This document shows positions 33,746-42,324 of a stretch of DNA of 64,000 bases, one piece after another. A program made the translations under genes and the position numbers. The stretch lies in contig JAWKHL010000003.1 in NCBI GenBank assembly GCA_041394845.1, positions 248,001 through 312,000 on the forward strand, in the 5' to 3' direction. Each line of letters opens with the position of its first letter. The stretch's first letter is position 1. Under the pieces are notes generated by a model. That model had not been told where the DNA came from and ran no database searches. It worked only from the letters and a program-made list of their open reading frames with translations. Source of the DNA: JAHCHG01 sp041394845. Lineage in GTDB: Bacteria > Acidobacteriota > Blastocatellia > Pyrinomonadales > Pyrinomonadaceae.

Positions 33746-33895
33746 TTGGTATATACCTCGATTTGCAGAATAATATTCCCATTACACCTTGTCAAGTTTT
33801 TTTTTCATAAGCACCGGATTTTTTTTAAAAACAAGGGGATAGTCTTACGAAAATCGGGAACTTTAGGTAATCTATATGGCAGGAGAGAAAAAACC

Positions 33896-35491
33896 ATGAG
33901 CGCTGTTTTGGAGTTTCCCGTCAAGGAAAACGAGATCGTCTCTTTTAATCCCGCCACCGGCGAAGAGGTCGGACGGGTCAGAAACAATTCCGCCGAGGAT
34001 GTCGAAAAGGCGGTCGAAAGATCGCGCCGGGCGTTTGAGGTCTGGCAAAAAACCCCTTTTTCCGAAAGGAAGCGGATCGTCATGCGGGCCCGCGAGGTGA
34101 TCCTTGAGGAGATGGATGAGATCGCCCGGCTCATCTCGGACGAGATGGGCAAACCGGTGGCCGAGAGTTATTCGGTCGAGATCGTTCCGATTCTCGATCT
34201 GATGCAGTATTTCGCCCGGAACGCCGAGAAAATTCTCAAACCGCGGCGGATCGGGATCGGGCTTCTCGGTCTGATGGGGCGTTCTTCAAAGATAATCAAC
34301 CGCCCGCTGGGCGTCGTGGCCATAATTTCTCCGTGGAACTTCCCGCTGGCGATACCGCTCGGCGAGGTCGTCATGGCCCTGATGGCCGGCAACACGGTTA
34401 TCGTCAAACCGAGCGAGCTGACGCCGCTCATCGGCGAGAGGATCGGCGAGATCTTCGCCAAGGCCAAATTGCCGAAAGACGTTCTGCAGATCCTATCGGG
34501 CGACGGGCGAACCGGGGCCGCGTTGGTCGAAACCGCCCCCGACAAGATCATGTTCACCGGCAGCGTCGCCACCGGCAAAAGGATCGCCGAAGCGGCCGCC
34601 AAAAATCTGACGCCGGTCGTTCTCGAACTCGGCGGAAAGGACCCGATGATCGTTTTCGCCGACGCCGATCTGGAAAAAGCGGCGAGCGGCGCGGTTTGGG
34701 GCGCTTTTACCAATTCGGGACAGGCCTGTTCATCGGTCGAAAGGCTTTACGTCGAAGAGCCGGTCGCCGAAAAATTCACCCGGCTGATCGTCGAAAAAAC
34801 CGAAAAGATCCGCCAGGGTTTGGGAAGCGAGGAAACGACCGACATCGGCTCGATGTCGAGCGAGGAACAATTGAAAACGGTCGAGGATCACGTCGCCGAT
34901 TTCAGCCGAAGCGGCGCCGAGATACTGACCGGCGGAAAGCGCAACCCGAATTTCGAAGGAGTATTTTTCGAACCGACCGTCATCTCAAAAGCGAAGAATT
35001 CGATGCGGGCGATGCGCGAGGAGACCTTCGGGCCGACGTTGCCGATCGCCACTTTCAAAACCGAAAAGGAAGTCATCGAACTGGCCAACGACACGGATTT
35101 CGGTCTGACGGCGAGCGTCTGGACGGGCGATCTGAAACGCGGAAAACGGGTGGCCGAAAAAATCCTGGCGGGAACCGTAACGGTCAACGAAGTTCTCTAC
35201 ACGCACGGCATCGGCCAGACGCCGTGGGGCGGTTTCAAAAACTCCGGTTACGGCCGCACCCACGGGCGCGAGGGCCTGCTGGAACTGGTCGCGCCGCAAC
35301 ACATTCACGTCAACCGGTTTTTGCTGGTGCCGGACGTCTGGTGGTTCGGTTATTCCCGCAACGCCATCGAAACTTTCAAGGACATGGCCCGCTATTTTTC
35401 GAGCGGTTCGCTTGTTAAAACCATCTGGCTGGCGCCGCAGTTTTTGAAGCGGATCAGGGAATTGCGGAAAAAATCAACCGGAGACTCTTAA
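33896..35491 (+). CDS. NAD(P)-dependent aldehyde dehydrogenase
   Basis: 531 aa from the ATG at 33896 (AGGAGAG upstream); longer frames upstream carry no homology. ALDH superfamily: base Glu in VVLELGGKDPMIVF, nucleophile Cys in NSGQACSSVERLY, and a cofactor region including PWNFPLAIPLGEV. The C-terminal 70 residues extend beyond the usual fold, as in some membrane-associated ALDHs. Oxidises an aldehyde to acid; substrate unknown, perhaps succinate semialdehyde or coniferyl-aldehyde-like. Confidence 0.92.
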   Translation: MSAVLEFPVKENEIVSFNPATGEEVGRVRNNSAEDVEKAVERSRRAFEVWQKTPFSERKRIVMRAREVILEEMDEIARLISDEMGKPVAESYSVEIVPILDLMQYFARNAEKILKPRRIGIGLLGLMGRSSKIINRPLGVVAIISPWNFPLAIPLGEVVMALMAGNTVIVKPSELTPLIGERIGEIFAKAKLPKDVLQILSGDGRTGAALVETAPDKIMFTGSVATGKRIAEAAAKNLTPVVLELGGKDPMIVFADADLEKAASGAVWGAFTNSGQACSSVERLYVEEPVAEKFTRLIVEKTEKIRQGLGSEETTDIGSMSSEEQLKTVEDHVADFSRSGAEILTGGKRNPNFEGVFFEPTVISKAKNSMRAMREETFGPTLPIATFKTEKEVIELANDTDFGLTASVWTGDLKRGKRVAEKILAGTVTVNEVLYTHGIGQTPWGGFKNSGYGRTHGREGLLELVAPQHIHVNRFLLVPDVWWFGYSRNAIETFKDMARYFSSGSLVKTIWLAPQFLKRIRELRKKSTGDS

Positions 35492-35515
35492 CCAAAAAAA
35501 TTAAAAAAAGAAAAG

Positions 35516-36313
35516 ATGAGCAATACAAAAACCGGACAAGTTAATAAAAGCGCGGCCGAGGTTTACGAAGAGTTTTTTGTCCCCGCGATCTTCCGGGACT
35601 GGGCGGCTAAGGTCGCCGATGAGGCGGGGATCGAAGACGGGCAAGCCGTTCTCGATGTCGCCTGCGGAACCGGTGTTCTGGCCCGCGAGGCGTTTTCAAG
35701 GGTCGGCCCGAAGGGGTCGGTCACCGGCATCGACATCAATGACGGAATGCTGGCCGTGGCCGAAAAAAAAGAACCCGGCATCAACTGGCAAAAAGCGCCG
35801 GCCGAATCTTTGCCGTTTGAAAACGAGAGTTTCGACCGGGTGGTCTCGCAATTCGGTCTGATGTTTTTCGTCGATCGGGTCGCCTCGGTCGGCGAAATGT
35901 ACCGCGTCTTAAAACCGGGCGGACGCCTCGCCGTGGCGGTCTGGGATTCGCTGGAAAAAGTGCGGGCCTACGCCGAGGTGGTCAAAATGCTCGACCGGCT
36001 TTTCGGCCCCGAAGCCGGAGATTCGCTCCGCTCGCCCTATTCTCTGGGCGACCCCGACGCCCTCCGCGATCTTTTTGCAAAAGCCGAAGTTCCGATCGAA
36101 GATATTTCCAATCCGCCCGGAGCGGCCAAATTTCCCTCGATCAAATCCTGGGTTTCCACCGATGTCAAAGGCTGGACGCTGGCCGATCTGATCGACGACG
36201 AAAAACTGGAATTGCTTCTGCGGGAGGCCGAAAAGGTTCTGCAGCCTTTTGTTAGTGAAGACGGCTCGGTTTTGTTTGAGCATCCGGCCTATATCGTTAC
36301 CGCCGTAAAATGA
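35516..36313 (+). CDS. Class I SAM-dependent methyltransferase (UbiE-like)
   Basis: 265 aa. SAM motif I is VLDVACGTGVLAREA, the acidic ribose-binding region TGIDINDGML, and the post-I region MYRVLKPGGRLAVAVWDS. Small-molecule methyltransferase of unknown substrate. 24 bp after the ALDH gene in the same direction, so probably one transcript. Confidence 0.88.
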   Translation: MSNTKTGQVNKSAAEVYEEFFVPAIFRDWAAKVADEAGIEDGQAVLDVACGTGVLAREAFSRVGPKGSVTGIDINDGMLAVAEKKEPGINWQKAPAESLPFENESFDRVVSQFGLMFFVDRVASVGEMYRVLKPGGRLAVAVWDSLEKVRAYAEVVKMLDRLFGPEAGDSLRSPYSLGDPDALRDLFAKAEVPIEDISNPPGAAKFPSIKSWVSTDVKGWTLADLIDDEKLELLLREAEKVLQPFVSEDGSVLFEHPAYIVTAVK

Positions 36314-36351
36314 ACTGGCGGGCCGAATTTGGTAAATCGGCTTGGTAAAAT

Positions 36352-37146
36352 ATGAAACAATGCCCCAATTGCAAAACCACTTATACCGACGAAACGCTCG
36401 TTTATTGTCTGACCGACGGGGCGCCGCTGACTCCCCTTTCGCCGAGCGGAGAGAACACCGTTTCAATGCCCGCTTCGGAGGAAACGATCGCTTTCGGTCG
36501 GAATCCGATGCGGGTCAATCTGCCGGGAAGCGGCGAAAACGAATCGGTTAACACCGTCATTTCACCCGCCTCTCCGCCCGCGCAACCGCCTCCCGCGACG
36601 ATCACCGAACGCCGGGGCGTCAGTCCGGCAATCGTCGTCGTTCTGGCCGGGTTGCTTCTGCTGGTCCTGATCGGCTTTGGGGCATTGGCCGCTTACGTTT
36701 TTCTCAAGTCTGAACCGAAACCGAACGACAACCGCGATGTGGTCACGCTAACGCCGACGCCGGTGAAAAATCCCGACAATAAAAACGGCGACGACAAGGA
36801 AAACGTCAATGACGAAGATCTCAAGGACAAGCTGAAGAACCTCGACAAAAAGATCGGCAATACTGAAACCGAGCGGGAAAAAACAGACACCCCGGAAAAC
36901 CTTCCGACGCCGGAACAAAGCGGCACGACGGCGCGGGTCAATTCTCCGCGAGACGGTTTTCTCGCCCTGAGGAGCGATCCCGACACCGAGACCGGTTACC
37001 GGATCACCAAGATCCCCCACGGTTCGGCCGTTCAGGTCATCGGCTGTCAGGGCTATTCCTACGTCGGAAAAACGCGCGGCCGCTGGTGCCGGATAGTTTA
37101 CGGCGGACAAGCGGGCTGGGCCTTCGACGCTTTTTTGAGTTTTTAG
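36352..37146 (+). CDS. Membrane-anchored SH3-domain protein with zinc-ribbon-like N terminus
   Basis: 264 aa. N-terminal CPNCKTTYTDETLVYC resembles a zinc ribbon with only three clear cysteines (4, 7, 19). Then a Pro-rich linker, one transmembrane helix (about 84-112), a charged spacer of about 70 residues and a C-terminal bacterial SH3 domain (about 185-264, ending AGWAFDAFLSF). This layout suggests a cytoplasmic N terminus and a wall-facing SH3 domain. Function unknown. Confidence 0.82.
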   Translation: MKQCPNCKTTYTDETLVYCLTDGAPLTPLSPSGENTVSMPASEETIAFGRNPMRVNLPGSGENESVNTVISPASPPAQPPPATITERRGVSPAIVVVLAGLLLLVLIGFGALAAYVFLKSEPKPNDNRDVVTLTPTPVKNPDNKNGDDKENVNDEDLKDKLKNLDKKIGNTETEREKTDTPENLPTPEQSGTTARVNSPRDGFLALRSDPDTETGYRITKIPHGSAVQVIGCQGYSYVGKTRGRWCRIVYGGQAGWAFDAFLSF

Positions 37147-37151
37147 ATCAA

Positions 37152-38273
37152 TCAGTTCTCAAGGAGCGTTCGGTAAAGTTTTTTGAGCTTTCGGATGTGC
37201 GCTTCGATGCTGAAATTCTCGGCGGCGAACCGGTGCGCCCGCGCCGCTAGATCCTTTCGCAGGTCCTCATCTTCCAGCAATTTGATGATCTTCCCGCTCA
37301 ACGCTCCGGCGTTTTTGACCGGAAAGATCTCGGCGCAGTTTCCGCCGTCCGAGACTTCCAGAAGCGGTTCGATGTCGGACAGGACCAAGGGAACGCCGGC
37401 CAGCATCGCCTCCGTGACGGCGATCGGCAGACCCTCGTAAAGCGAGGAAAAAACGAAGACATCGAGCGAGGCCAAGATGTCCGGCACATCATCGCGCGCG
37501 CCGAGAAAATGGACGCGTCCGGCGATTCCCTCCCGAACGCAAAACTCCCGGCACTCACCTATTTTCGCCTCGCCGCCGCCCTCTGCGATCCGCCCGGCGA
37601 AAACGAAATGCGCCTCTTCAAAATGGGCCAGAACCTCCGGGGCGGCCCGGCAAACCGTCAACTGGTCCTTGGTTTGATCGGGAGTGAAATTGGCGACCAT
37701 TCCGATCAGACGGGCGTTTTCTCCGAGTCCGAGTTCGGCTTTGACCGATCTTCCGCCCGGCTTTAATCTTTGCGGATCGGTGCAGTTGTAGATGAGGCGA
37801 AAATTCTCCGTCTCCCGGAGATCGAATTCTTCTTTGAGCCATTTTTCCAAGCCCCGGCTGACCGCGATGTTGGCGTCCATCCTCGGAATCAGAAAACGGG
37901 CGGCGAGGCGGTTTTTCCGGCCCGGAATAAAGCCTTGCAGACTGAAAACCCGTTTGACCGGCAAACCGATCGTGGCCAGGTAAAGATGCAGCGCCTCGAC
38001 CGCCTGATAGCCCTGAACGATCCCGATCCGGCGCTTTTTGATGATCCGTCTGAGCTTCAGAACGAGAAAGGGATCGACCGGCAGTTTTCGCTTGAGACGG
38101 ATGAAATCGGCTCCCGAACGGCGAAAATCGTCTTCGAGCGTTCCGCTTCCGGAAACGGCGACCGTCAGGTCGATCCCGTATTTTCCGGCGTTGCGGCAAA
38201 CGTCGAGGGCGATCGTTTCCGCGCCGCCGCGGTTCACCGAATCCAAAAGGTGGAGGACCTTCATCTTTGACAT
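37152..38273 (-). CDS. Glycosyltransferase family 4
   Basis: About 373 aa, GT-B fold. N-terminal MKVLHLLDSVNRGGAETI and the C-terminal donor site with SLYEGLPIAVTEAMLAGVP (the E-x7-E motif). Transfers a sugar to a growing glycan at the inner membrane. Two ATGs at 38273 and 38264. Opposite strand to the other polysaccharide genes, sharing a repeat-rich intergenic region with the GT2 gene at 38361. Confidence 0.9.
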   Translation of the reverse strand: MSKMKVLHLLDSVNRGGAETIALDVCRNAGKYGIDLTVAVSGSGTLEDDFRRSGADFIRLKRKLPVDPFLVLKLRRIIKKRRIGIVQGYQAVEALHLYLATIGLPVKRVFSLQGFIPGRKNRLAARFLIPRMDANIAVSRGLEKWLKEEFDLRETENFRLIYNCTDPQRLKPGGRSVKAELGLGENARLIGMVANFTPDQTKDQLTVCRAAPEVLAHFEEAHFVFAGRIAEGGGEAKIGECREFCVREGIAGRVHFLGARDDVPDILASLDVFVFSSLYEGLPIAVTEAMLAGVPLVLSDIEPLLEVSDGGNCAEIFPVKNAGALSGKIIKLLEDEDLRKDLAARAHRFAAENFSIEAHIRKLKKLYRTLLEN

Positions 38274-38312
38274 TTGTTAATGGTTAATCGTTAATGGTAA
38301 ATGGTCAAATCG
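38272..38312. repeat. (GTTAATG)n heptamer tract
   Basis: About five units (TTAATGG, TTAATCG, TAAATGG) lie in the divergent gap between two glycosyltransferase genes, at the start codon of the minus-strand gene. Same class as 13108-13152. Confidence 0.65.
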
Positions 38313-38360
38313 AATCGCTGATCGAACAAAACGATCAGCCGTTTTCCATTTATTTGTCAG

Positions 38361-39314
38361 ATGCCCGAAATCTCAGTCTTAGTTCCGTCTTACAATCACG
38401 CGCCTTTCGTCGAGCGCACATTGCGTTCGATCTTCGCGCAAACCCTTCGGCCGAAGAAACTGATTGTAATTGACGACGGCTCAAAAGACGAATCGGCGGC
38501 CGTAATCGCGCGGGTCTTGCGGGACTGTCCTTTTGAAAACGAACTGATCGCGCGGGAAAACCGGGGGTTGTGCGCCACTTTGAACGAGGGATTCGCCCTC
38601 GGCGAGGGCGATTATTTCGCCTATCTCGGTTCGGACGATCTGTGGCTGCCGGAGTTTCTGGCGGAAAACATGGCCCTGCTGGAAAAACGCTCCGAAGCGG
38701 TGTTGGCGTTCGGACACGCTTATATCATCGACGAAGACGACCGGATCTTTGACCGGACCGACAACTGGACGCCTTTTGCCGACGGCGATCTTCTGCCGAT
38801 GCTTTTGCGCGGCGAGGTCTTTTCCAGTCCGGGCGTGGTTTACCGGCGCGCCCCCTTGGAAAAACACCGCTGGAACGAAGCGGCCAGACTCGAAGATTAC
38901 GAGATGTATCTGAAATTGACGACCGAAGGCGAATTCGCCCGGAGCGATAAAATTCTCTGCGCCTGGCGTCAGCACGCTTCGAACGCGAGCGGGAATTACG
39001 GCGAGATGTTTCCCGAATTCATCGCCGCTCAGAACCGTCTGGCCGACCGTTTGCCGGTCGGGCGCGAGGAACTGAGAAAAGCGCAGACCGAACTGAAATT
39101 CCGCGCCGTCGCCGATTTTATCAGGAGCGGCAACCGGCGCGAGGCGCTTTCGCTGTTGGTAAAAAACGTCGGCGGGGCGCAATCTCCGGCGCAAATTGTT
39201 AAAATGCTTCTTCGCCTGGCCGTTCCCCAACGGCTTTTTCAATGGAACCGCCGACGGAAAAAACTCCGGGCGGCCGAAAGGTACGGCAAATTGGATCTGA
39301 ATCGAACGCGATAG
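38361..39314 (+). CDS. Glycosyltransferase family 2
   Basis: 317 aa, GT-A fold. PEISVLVPSYNHAPFVERTL start, DDGSKDES and the metal-binding DDLW in YLGSDDLWLPEF. Transfers a sugar from a nucleotide donor. It precedes the ABC exporter genes by 4 bp, so it is part of the surface polysaccharide operon. Confidence 0.9.
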   Translation: MPEISVLVPSYNHAPFVERTLRSIFAQTLRPKKLIVIDDGSKDESAAVIARVLRDCPFENELIARENRGLCATLNEGFALGEGDYFAYLGSDDLWLPEFLAENMALLEKRSEAVLAFGHAYIIDEDDRIFDRTDNWTPFADGDLLPMLLRGEVFSSPGVVYRRAPLEKHRWNEAARLEDYEMYLKLTTEGEFARSDKILCAWRQHASNASGNYGEMFPEFIAAQNRLADRLPVGREELRKAQTELKFRAVADFIRSGNRREALSLLVKNVGGAQSPAQIVKMLLRLAVPQRLFQWNRRRKKLRAAERYGKLDLNRTR

Positions 39315-39317
39315 AAA

Positions 39318-40142
39318 ATGCAAAGCACGCCCGTCATCAAAATAAAACCGAGCGATTCCTGGGGCGCCTTCGACCTGCGGGAATTCTGGCATTACCGCGA
39401 GCTTTTTTACCTGCTGGTCTGGCGCGATCTGAAGGTCCGCTACAAACAGACCTTTCTCGGGGTCTTGTGGGCCGTTCTGCAACCGGGACTGACGGCTTTT
39501 ATTTTTACCATCATCTTTTCGCGGGTCGCCCGGTTTGAAACCACGGACGTTCCCTACTGGCTTTTCGCGCTCAGCGGTTTCACCTTCTGGACCTTCGCCA
39601 ATTCGTCGGTCAATTTCGCCAGCAACTCGCTGGTTCATCACAAGGAACTTGTAACCAAGATCTATTTTCCGCGAATGATCGTCCCGGCCTCGGCCGTCGG
39701 CGCTTATTTCATAGATCTTCTGCTGACCCTGACGGTGCTTTTCGGCGGGATGATCTTTTACGGGGCGCCGTTGACCTGGAAGATTCTGCTGGTCCCGGTT
39801 TTTCTGATGTTTCTGCTGATGATAACGGTTTCGGTCAGCCTTTTGCTGGCGGCGGTCAACGTTCGTTTCCGGGACGTCAAATTCATTCTGCCGTTTTTTT
39901 TGCAGGTCTGGCTTTTCATCTCGCCGGTCTTTTACCCGACCGACTGGATTCCCGAAAAATGGCGCTACGTTTTTGCGCTCAATCCGCTGACGGGCTGTCT
40001 CGACGGTTTCCGCCATATTCTCTTCGGCACCGCGCTCGATTCGGTCAGTTTTATCATCTCGGTTTCGGTCGCCGTTGTCTTATTGATCTTCGCCCTGACG
40101 GTTTTCCGGCGAATGGAGGACGATTTCGCGGATCTGCTCTAA
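39318..40142 (+). CDS. Polysaccharide ABC-transporter permease (Wzm-type)
   Basis: 274 aa with about six transmembrane helices. Begins with the characteristic ELFYLLVWRDLKVRYKQT region and ends with a pair of helices around VWLFISPVFYPTDWIPEKW, typical of ABC-2 polysaccharide/O-antigen exporters. Forms the channel with the ATPase encoded next (20 bp gap) to move lipid-linked glycan to the periplasm. Confidence 0.93.
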   Translation: MQSTPVIKIKPSDSWGAFDLREFWHYRELFYLLVWRDLKVRYKQTFLGVLWAVLQPGLTAFIFTIIFSRVARFETTDVPYWLFALSGFTFWTFANSSVNFASNSLVHHKELVTKIYFPRMIVPASAVGAYFIDLLLTLTVLFGGMIFYGAPLTWKILLVPVFLMFLLMITVSVSLLLAAVNVRFRDVKFILPFFLQVWLFISPVFYPTDWIPEKWRYVFALNPLTGCLDGFRHILFGTALDSVSFIISVSVAVVLLIFALTVFRRMEDDFADLL

Positions 40143-40161
40143 AGAAACGGTTGAGTTTTGA

Positions 40162-41427
40162 ATGGAAATAATAAAGGTCGAAAATCTTTCCAAAAAGTAC
40201 GTTTTGCGCGGCCGGCGCAAGGCCAACACTTTGCGCGATCTGGTGACGGGCGTTTTTCGCTCATCGGGAAAAGCGGACGTTAAAGAAGAGGTCCTATGGG
40301 CCTTGCGCGACGTCAGTTTCGATGTCGAAGAAGGGGAAACGGTGGCGCTCGTCGGCAACAACGGGGCGGGCAAATCGACCTTGCTCAAGATCCTTTCGCG
40401 GATCGTCAAGCCGACCATCGGAGAAGCGACTTTGAGGGGAAGAACCGGAAGCCTTCTGGAGGTCGGGACCGGGTTCCATCAGGAATTGTCGGGCCGAGAG
40501 AACATCTTTTTGAACGGCGCGGTGCTGGGGATGAAACGTTCCGAGATCGAAAAGAAATTCGACGAGATCGTCGCTTTTTCCGAACTGGAAAAATTTCTCG
40601 ACACGCCGATCAAATTTTACTCGACCGGCATGTATATGCGTTTGGCCTTCGCCGTGGCGGCGCATCTCGAACCGGAGATTTTGATGGTCGATGAGGTGCT
40701 GGCGGTCGGCGATCTGGCCTTTCAGCGCAAATGTCTCAACAAGATGCGCGACATCAGCCAGCACGGCCGGACGATCATCTTCGTTTCGCACAATATGCAG
40801 GCCGTCACGCGACTCTGTTCGCGGGCGATCTGGATCGAAAGCGGCCGGGTGCGCGAAGACGCTCCGGCCAAAGACGTGGTCAGCAATTATCTCAACTCGC
40901 AGACCGAGACCTCCGCGCAAAGAATCTGGGAAGACACTGAGACGGCGCCCGGCAACGATGTCGCCCGTTTGCGCCGGGTCCGCGTTTACGATGAAAAGGA
41001 CGACGGCAGTTCGGCCTTTGACATCCGCCGCCCGGTTTTCGTCGAATTGTCTTACCGGGTCTTGCGCGACGGCCAGACGCTGATGCCGAGTTTCCGGCTT
41101 TACAACGAAGAGAACGTCTGCGTCTTCACCTCCAACGACCTCGACGAAAAATGGCGTCGCGTCCCGCGCAAAGCCGGCGTTTACACCAGCCGCGCCCGGA
41201 TCCCGGAGAACTTTCTGGCCGAGGGGAATTTTTACGTCAGCGTCGCCTTGGCCACTTACGAACCGCTCAACTATCACTTCAACGAACGCGACGCGGTCGC
41301 CTTTCTGATCACCGATTCGCTCGAAGGCAACTCGGCGCGCGGCGATTTCGCCGGGCAGATGGAGGGATTGGTGCGGCCGATCCTCGATTGGGAAACCGAC
41401 TTTGAATCGGAACGCCCGACCGATTAG
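40162..41427 (+). CDS. Polysaccharide ABC-transporter ATPase with carbohydrate-binding C-terminal domain (Wzt-type)
   Basis: 421 aa. N-terminal ATPase: Walker A GNNGAGKSTLLKIL, the Wzt-typical signature YSTGMYMRLAFAVA, Walker B ILMVDEVLAVGD. An extra domain of about 160 residues after residue 260 matches the beta-sandwich C-terminal domain of Wzt that recognises the capped end of the glycan. This implies export of a terminally modified polymer. The methyltransferase gene directly downstream is a candidate capping enzyme. Confidence 0.92.
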   Translation: MEIIKVENLSKKYVLRGRRKANTLRDLVTGVFRSSGKADVKEEVLWALRDVSFDVEEGETVALVGNNGAGKSTLLKILSRIVKPTIGEATLRGRTGSLLEVGTGFHQELSGRENIFLNGAVLGMKRSEIEKKFDEIVAFSELEKFLDTPIKFYSTGMYMRLAFAVAAHLEPEILMVDEVLAVGDLAFQRKCLNKMRDISQHGRTIIFVSHNMQAVTRLCSRAIWIESGRVREDAPAKDVVSNYLNSQTETSAQRIWEDTETAPGNDVARLRRVRVYDEKDDGSSAFDIRRPVFVELSYRVLRDGQTLMPSFRLYNEENVCVFTSNDLDEKWRRVPRKAGVYTSRARIPENFLAEGNFYVSVALATYEPLNYHFNERDAVAFLITDSLEGNSARGDFAGQMEGLVRPILDWETDFESERPTD

Positions 41428-41466
41428 AATTTGATTAACGTTCAATCTTGCTCGACTTGAAATGAA

Positions 41467-42324
41467 ATGACGCGAAAGATCTTCAATCCTTTGGAATATC
41501 CGGTTTGTCTGGATTTCCCGGTCTGGCTGGAAACGACGGCCTGGGCCGAACACGTTCCTTTTGCCATGTATCTGATCGGAGCGGCCAGACCCGAAACCCT
41601 GGTCGAACTCGGCACCTATCACGGGGTTTCCTATTTCGCCTTTTGTCAGGCTGTCAGGGCGCTGAGCCTGAACACCAAATGTTACGCCGTCGATACCTGG
41701 GAGGGCGACGAGCACGCCGGGCAGATCGAACAGAGCATTCTGCCGAGGCTTCAAACCCACAACGATCTCCATTACGCCGATTTTTCCCGCCTCGTCCGGG
41801 CGACCTTTGACGAAGCGCAGAAGAATTTCGATGACGGTTCGATCGATCTTTTGCACATCGACGGGTTTCACACTTACGAGGCCGTCCGGCACGATTTCGA
41901 AACCTGGCGGCCGAAGATGTCCGATGGCGGGATCGTCCTTTTTCACGACGTCAACGTCCGGGAAAAAGATTTCGGAGTCTGGAAATTCTGGGGCGAGATC
42001 AGCCGCGAACACCGGCATTTCACTTTTTTGCACGGACACGGTCTGGGCGTTCTGGCCGTCGGGGCGAAGGTGCCGGAAGAACTCGAACATCTCTTTGAGG
42101 CCGGGGAGAAGGAAACCGCCGCGATCCGCAATTTCTTTCATCAATACGGAGCGCGGATCGACGCGATGCGGGAATTCAACGCCCAGAAAGAATACATAAA
42201 ATATCTGCAAACGCACGAAAACATCGTCAGAAAATCGTATTTGATGCGGGCTTACCGGGTCTTCAAACACGAGGGCGTCGGCAGTCTTTTGAAAAAGGCC
42301 AGAAACAAAGGCGATGAGTCTTGA
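41467..42324 (+). CDS. SAM-dependent methyltransferase of the polysaccharide locus
   Basis: 285 aa of the Methyltransf_24-like type: LVELGTYHGVSYFAFCQ (SAM site), IDLLHIDGFHTYEAVRHD and GGIVLFHDVNVRE with metal-binding acidic/His residues. Members occur with glycosyltransferases and act on sugars. Position after the Wzt-type gene suggests terminal methylation of the glycan. The C terminus is Lys-rich and overlaps the next gene by 11 bases. Confidence 0.85.
   Translation: MTRKIFNPLEYPVCLDFPVWLETTAWAEHVPFAMYLIGAARPETLVELGTYHGVSYFAFCQAVRALSLNTKCYAVDTWEGDEHAGQIEQSILPRLQTHNDLHYADFSRLVRATFDEAQKNFDDGSIDLLHIDGFHTYEAVRHDFETWRPKMSDGGIVLFHDVNVREKDFGVWKFWGEISREHRHFTFLHGHGLGVLAVGAKVPEELEHLFEAGEKETAAIRNFFHQYGARIDAMREFNAQKEYIKYLQTHENIVRKSYLMRAYRVFKHEGVGSLLKKARNKGDES

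Noticed and set aside
33701..33895. N-terminal extension of the aldehyde dehydrogenase
   Set aside because: The upstream codons overlap the divergent Lrp gene and promoter and have no homology; AGGAGAG precedes the ATG at 33896.
38481..42270. Long open frames on the minus strand opposite the glycosyltransferase and Wzt-type genes
   Set aside because: They mirror well-supported plus-strand genes, have Arg/Asp/Gln-rich unnatural composition and show no family motif. They arise from the high GC third-position bias.
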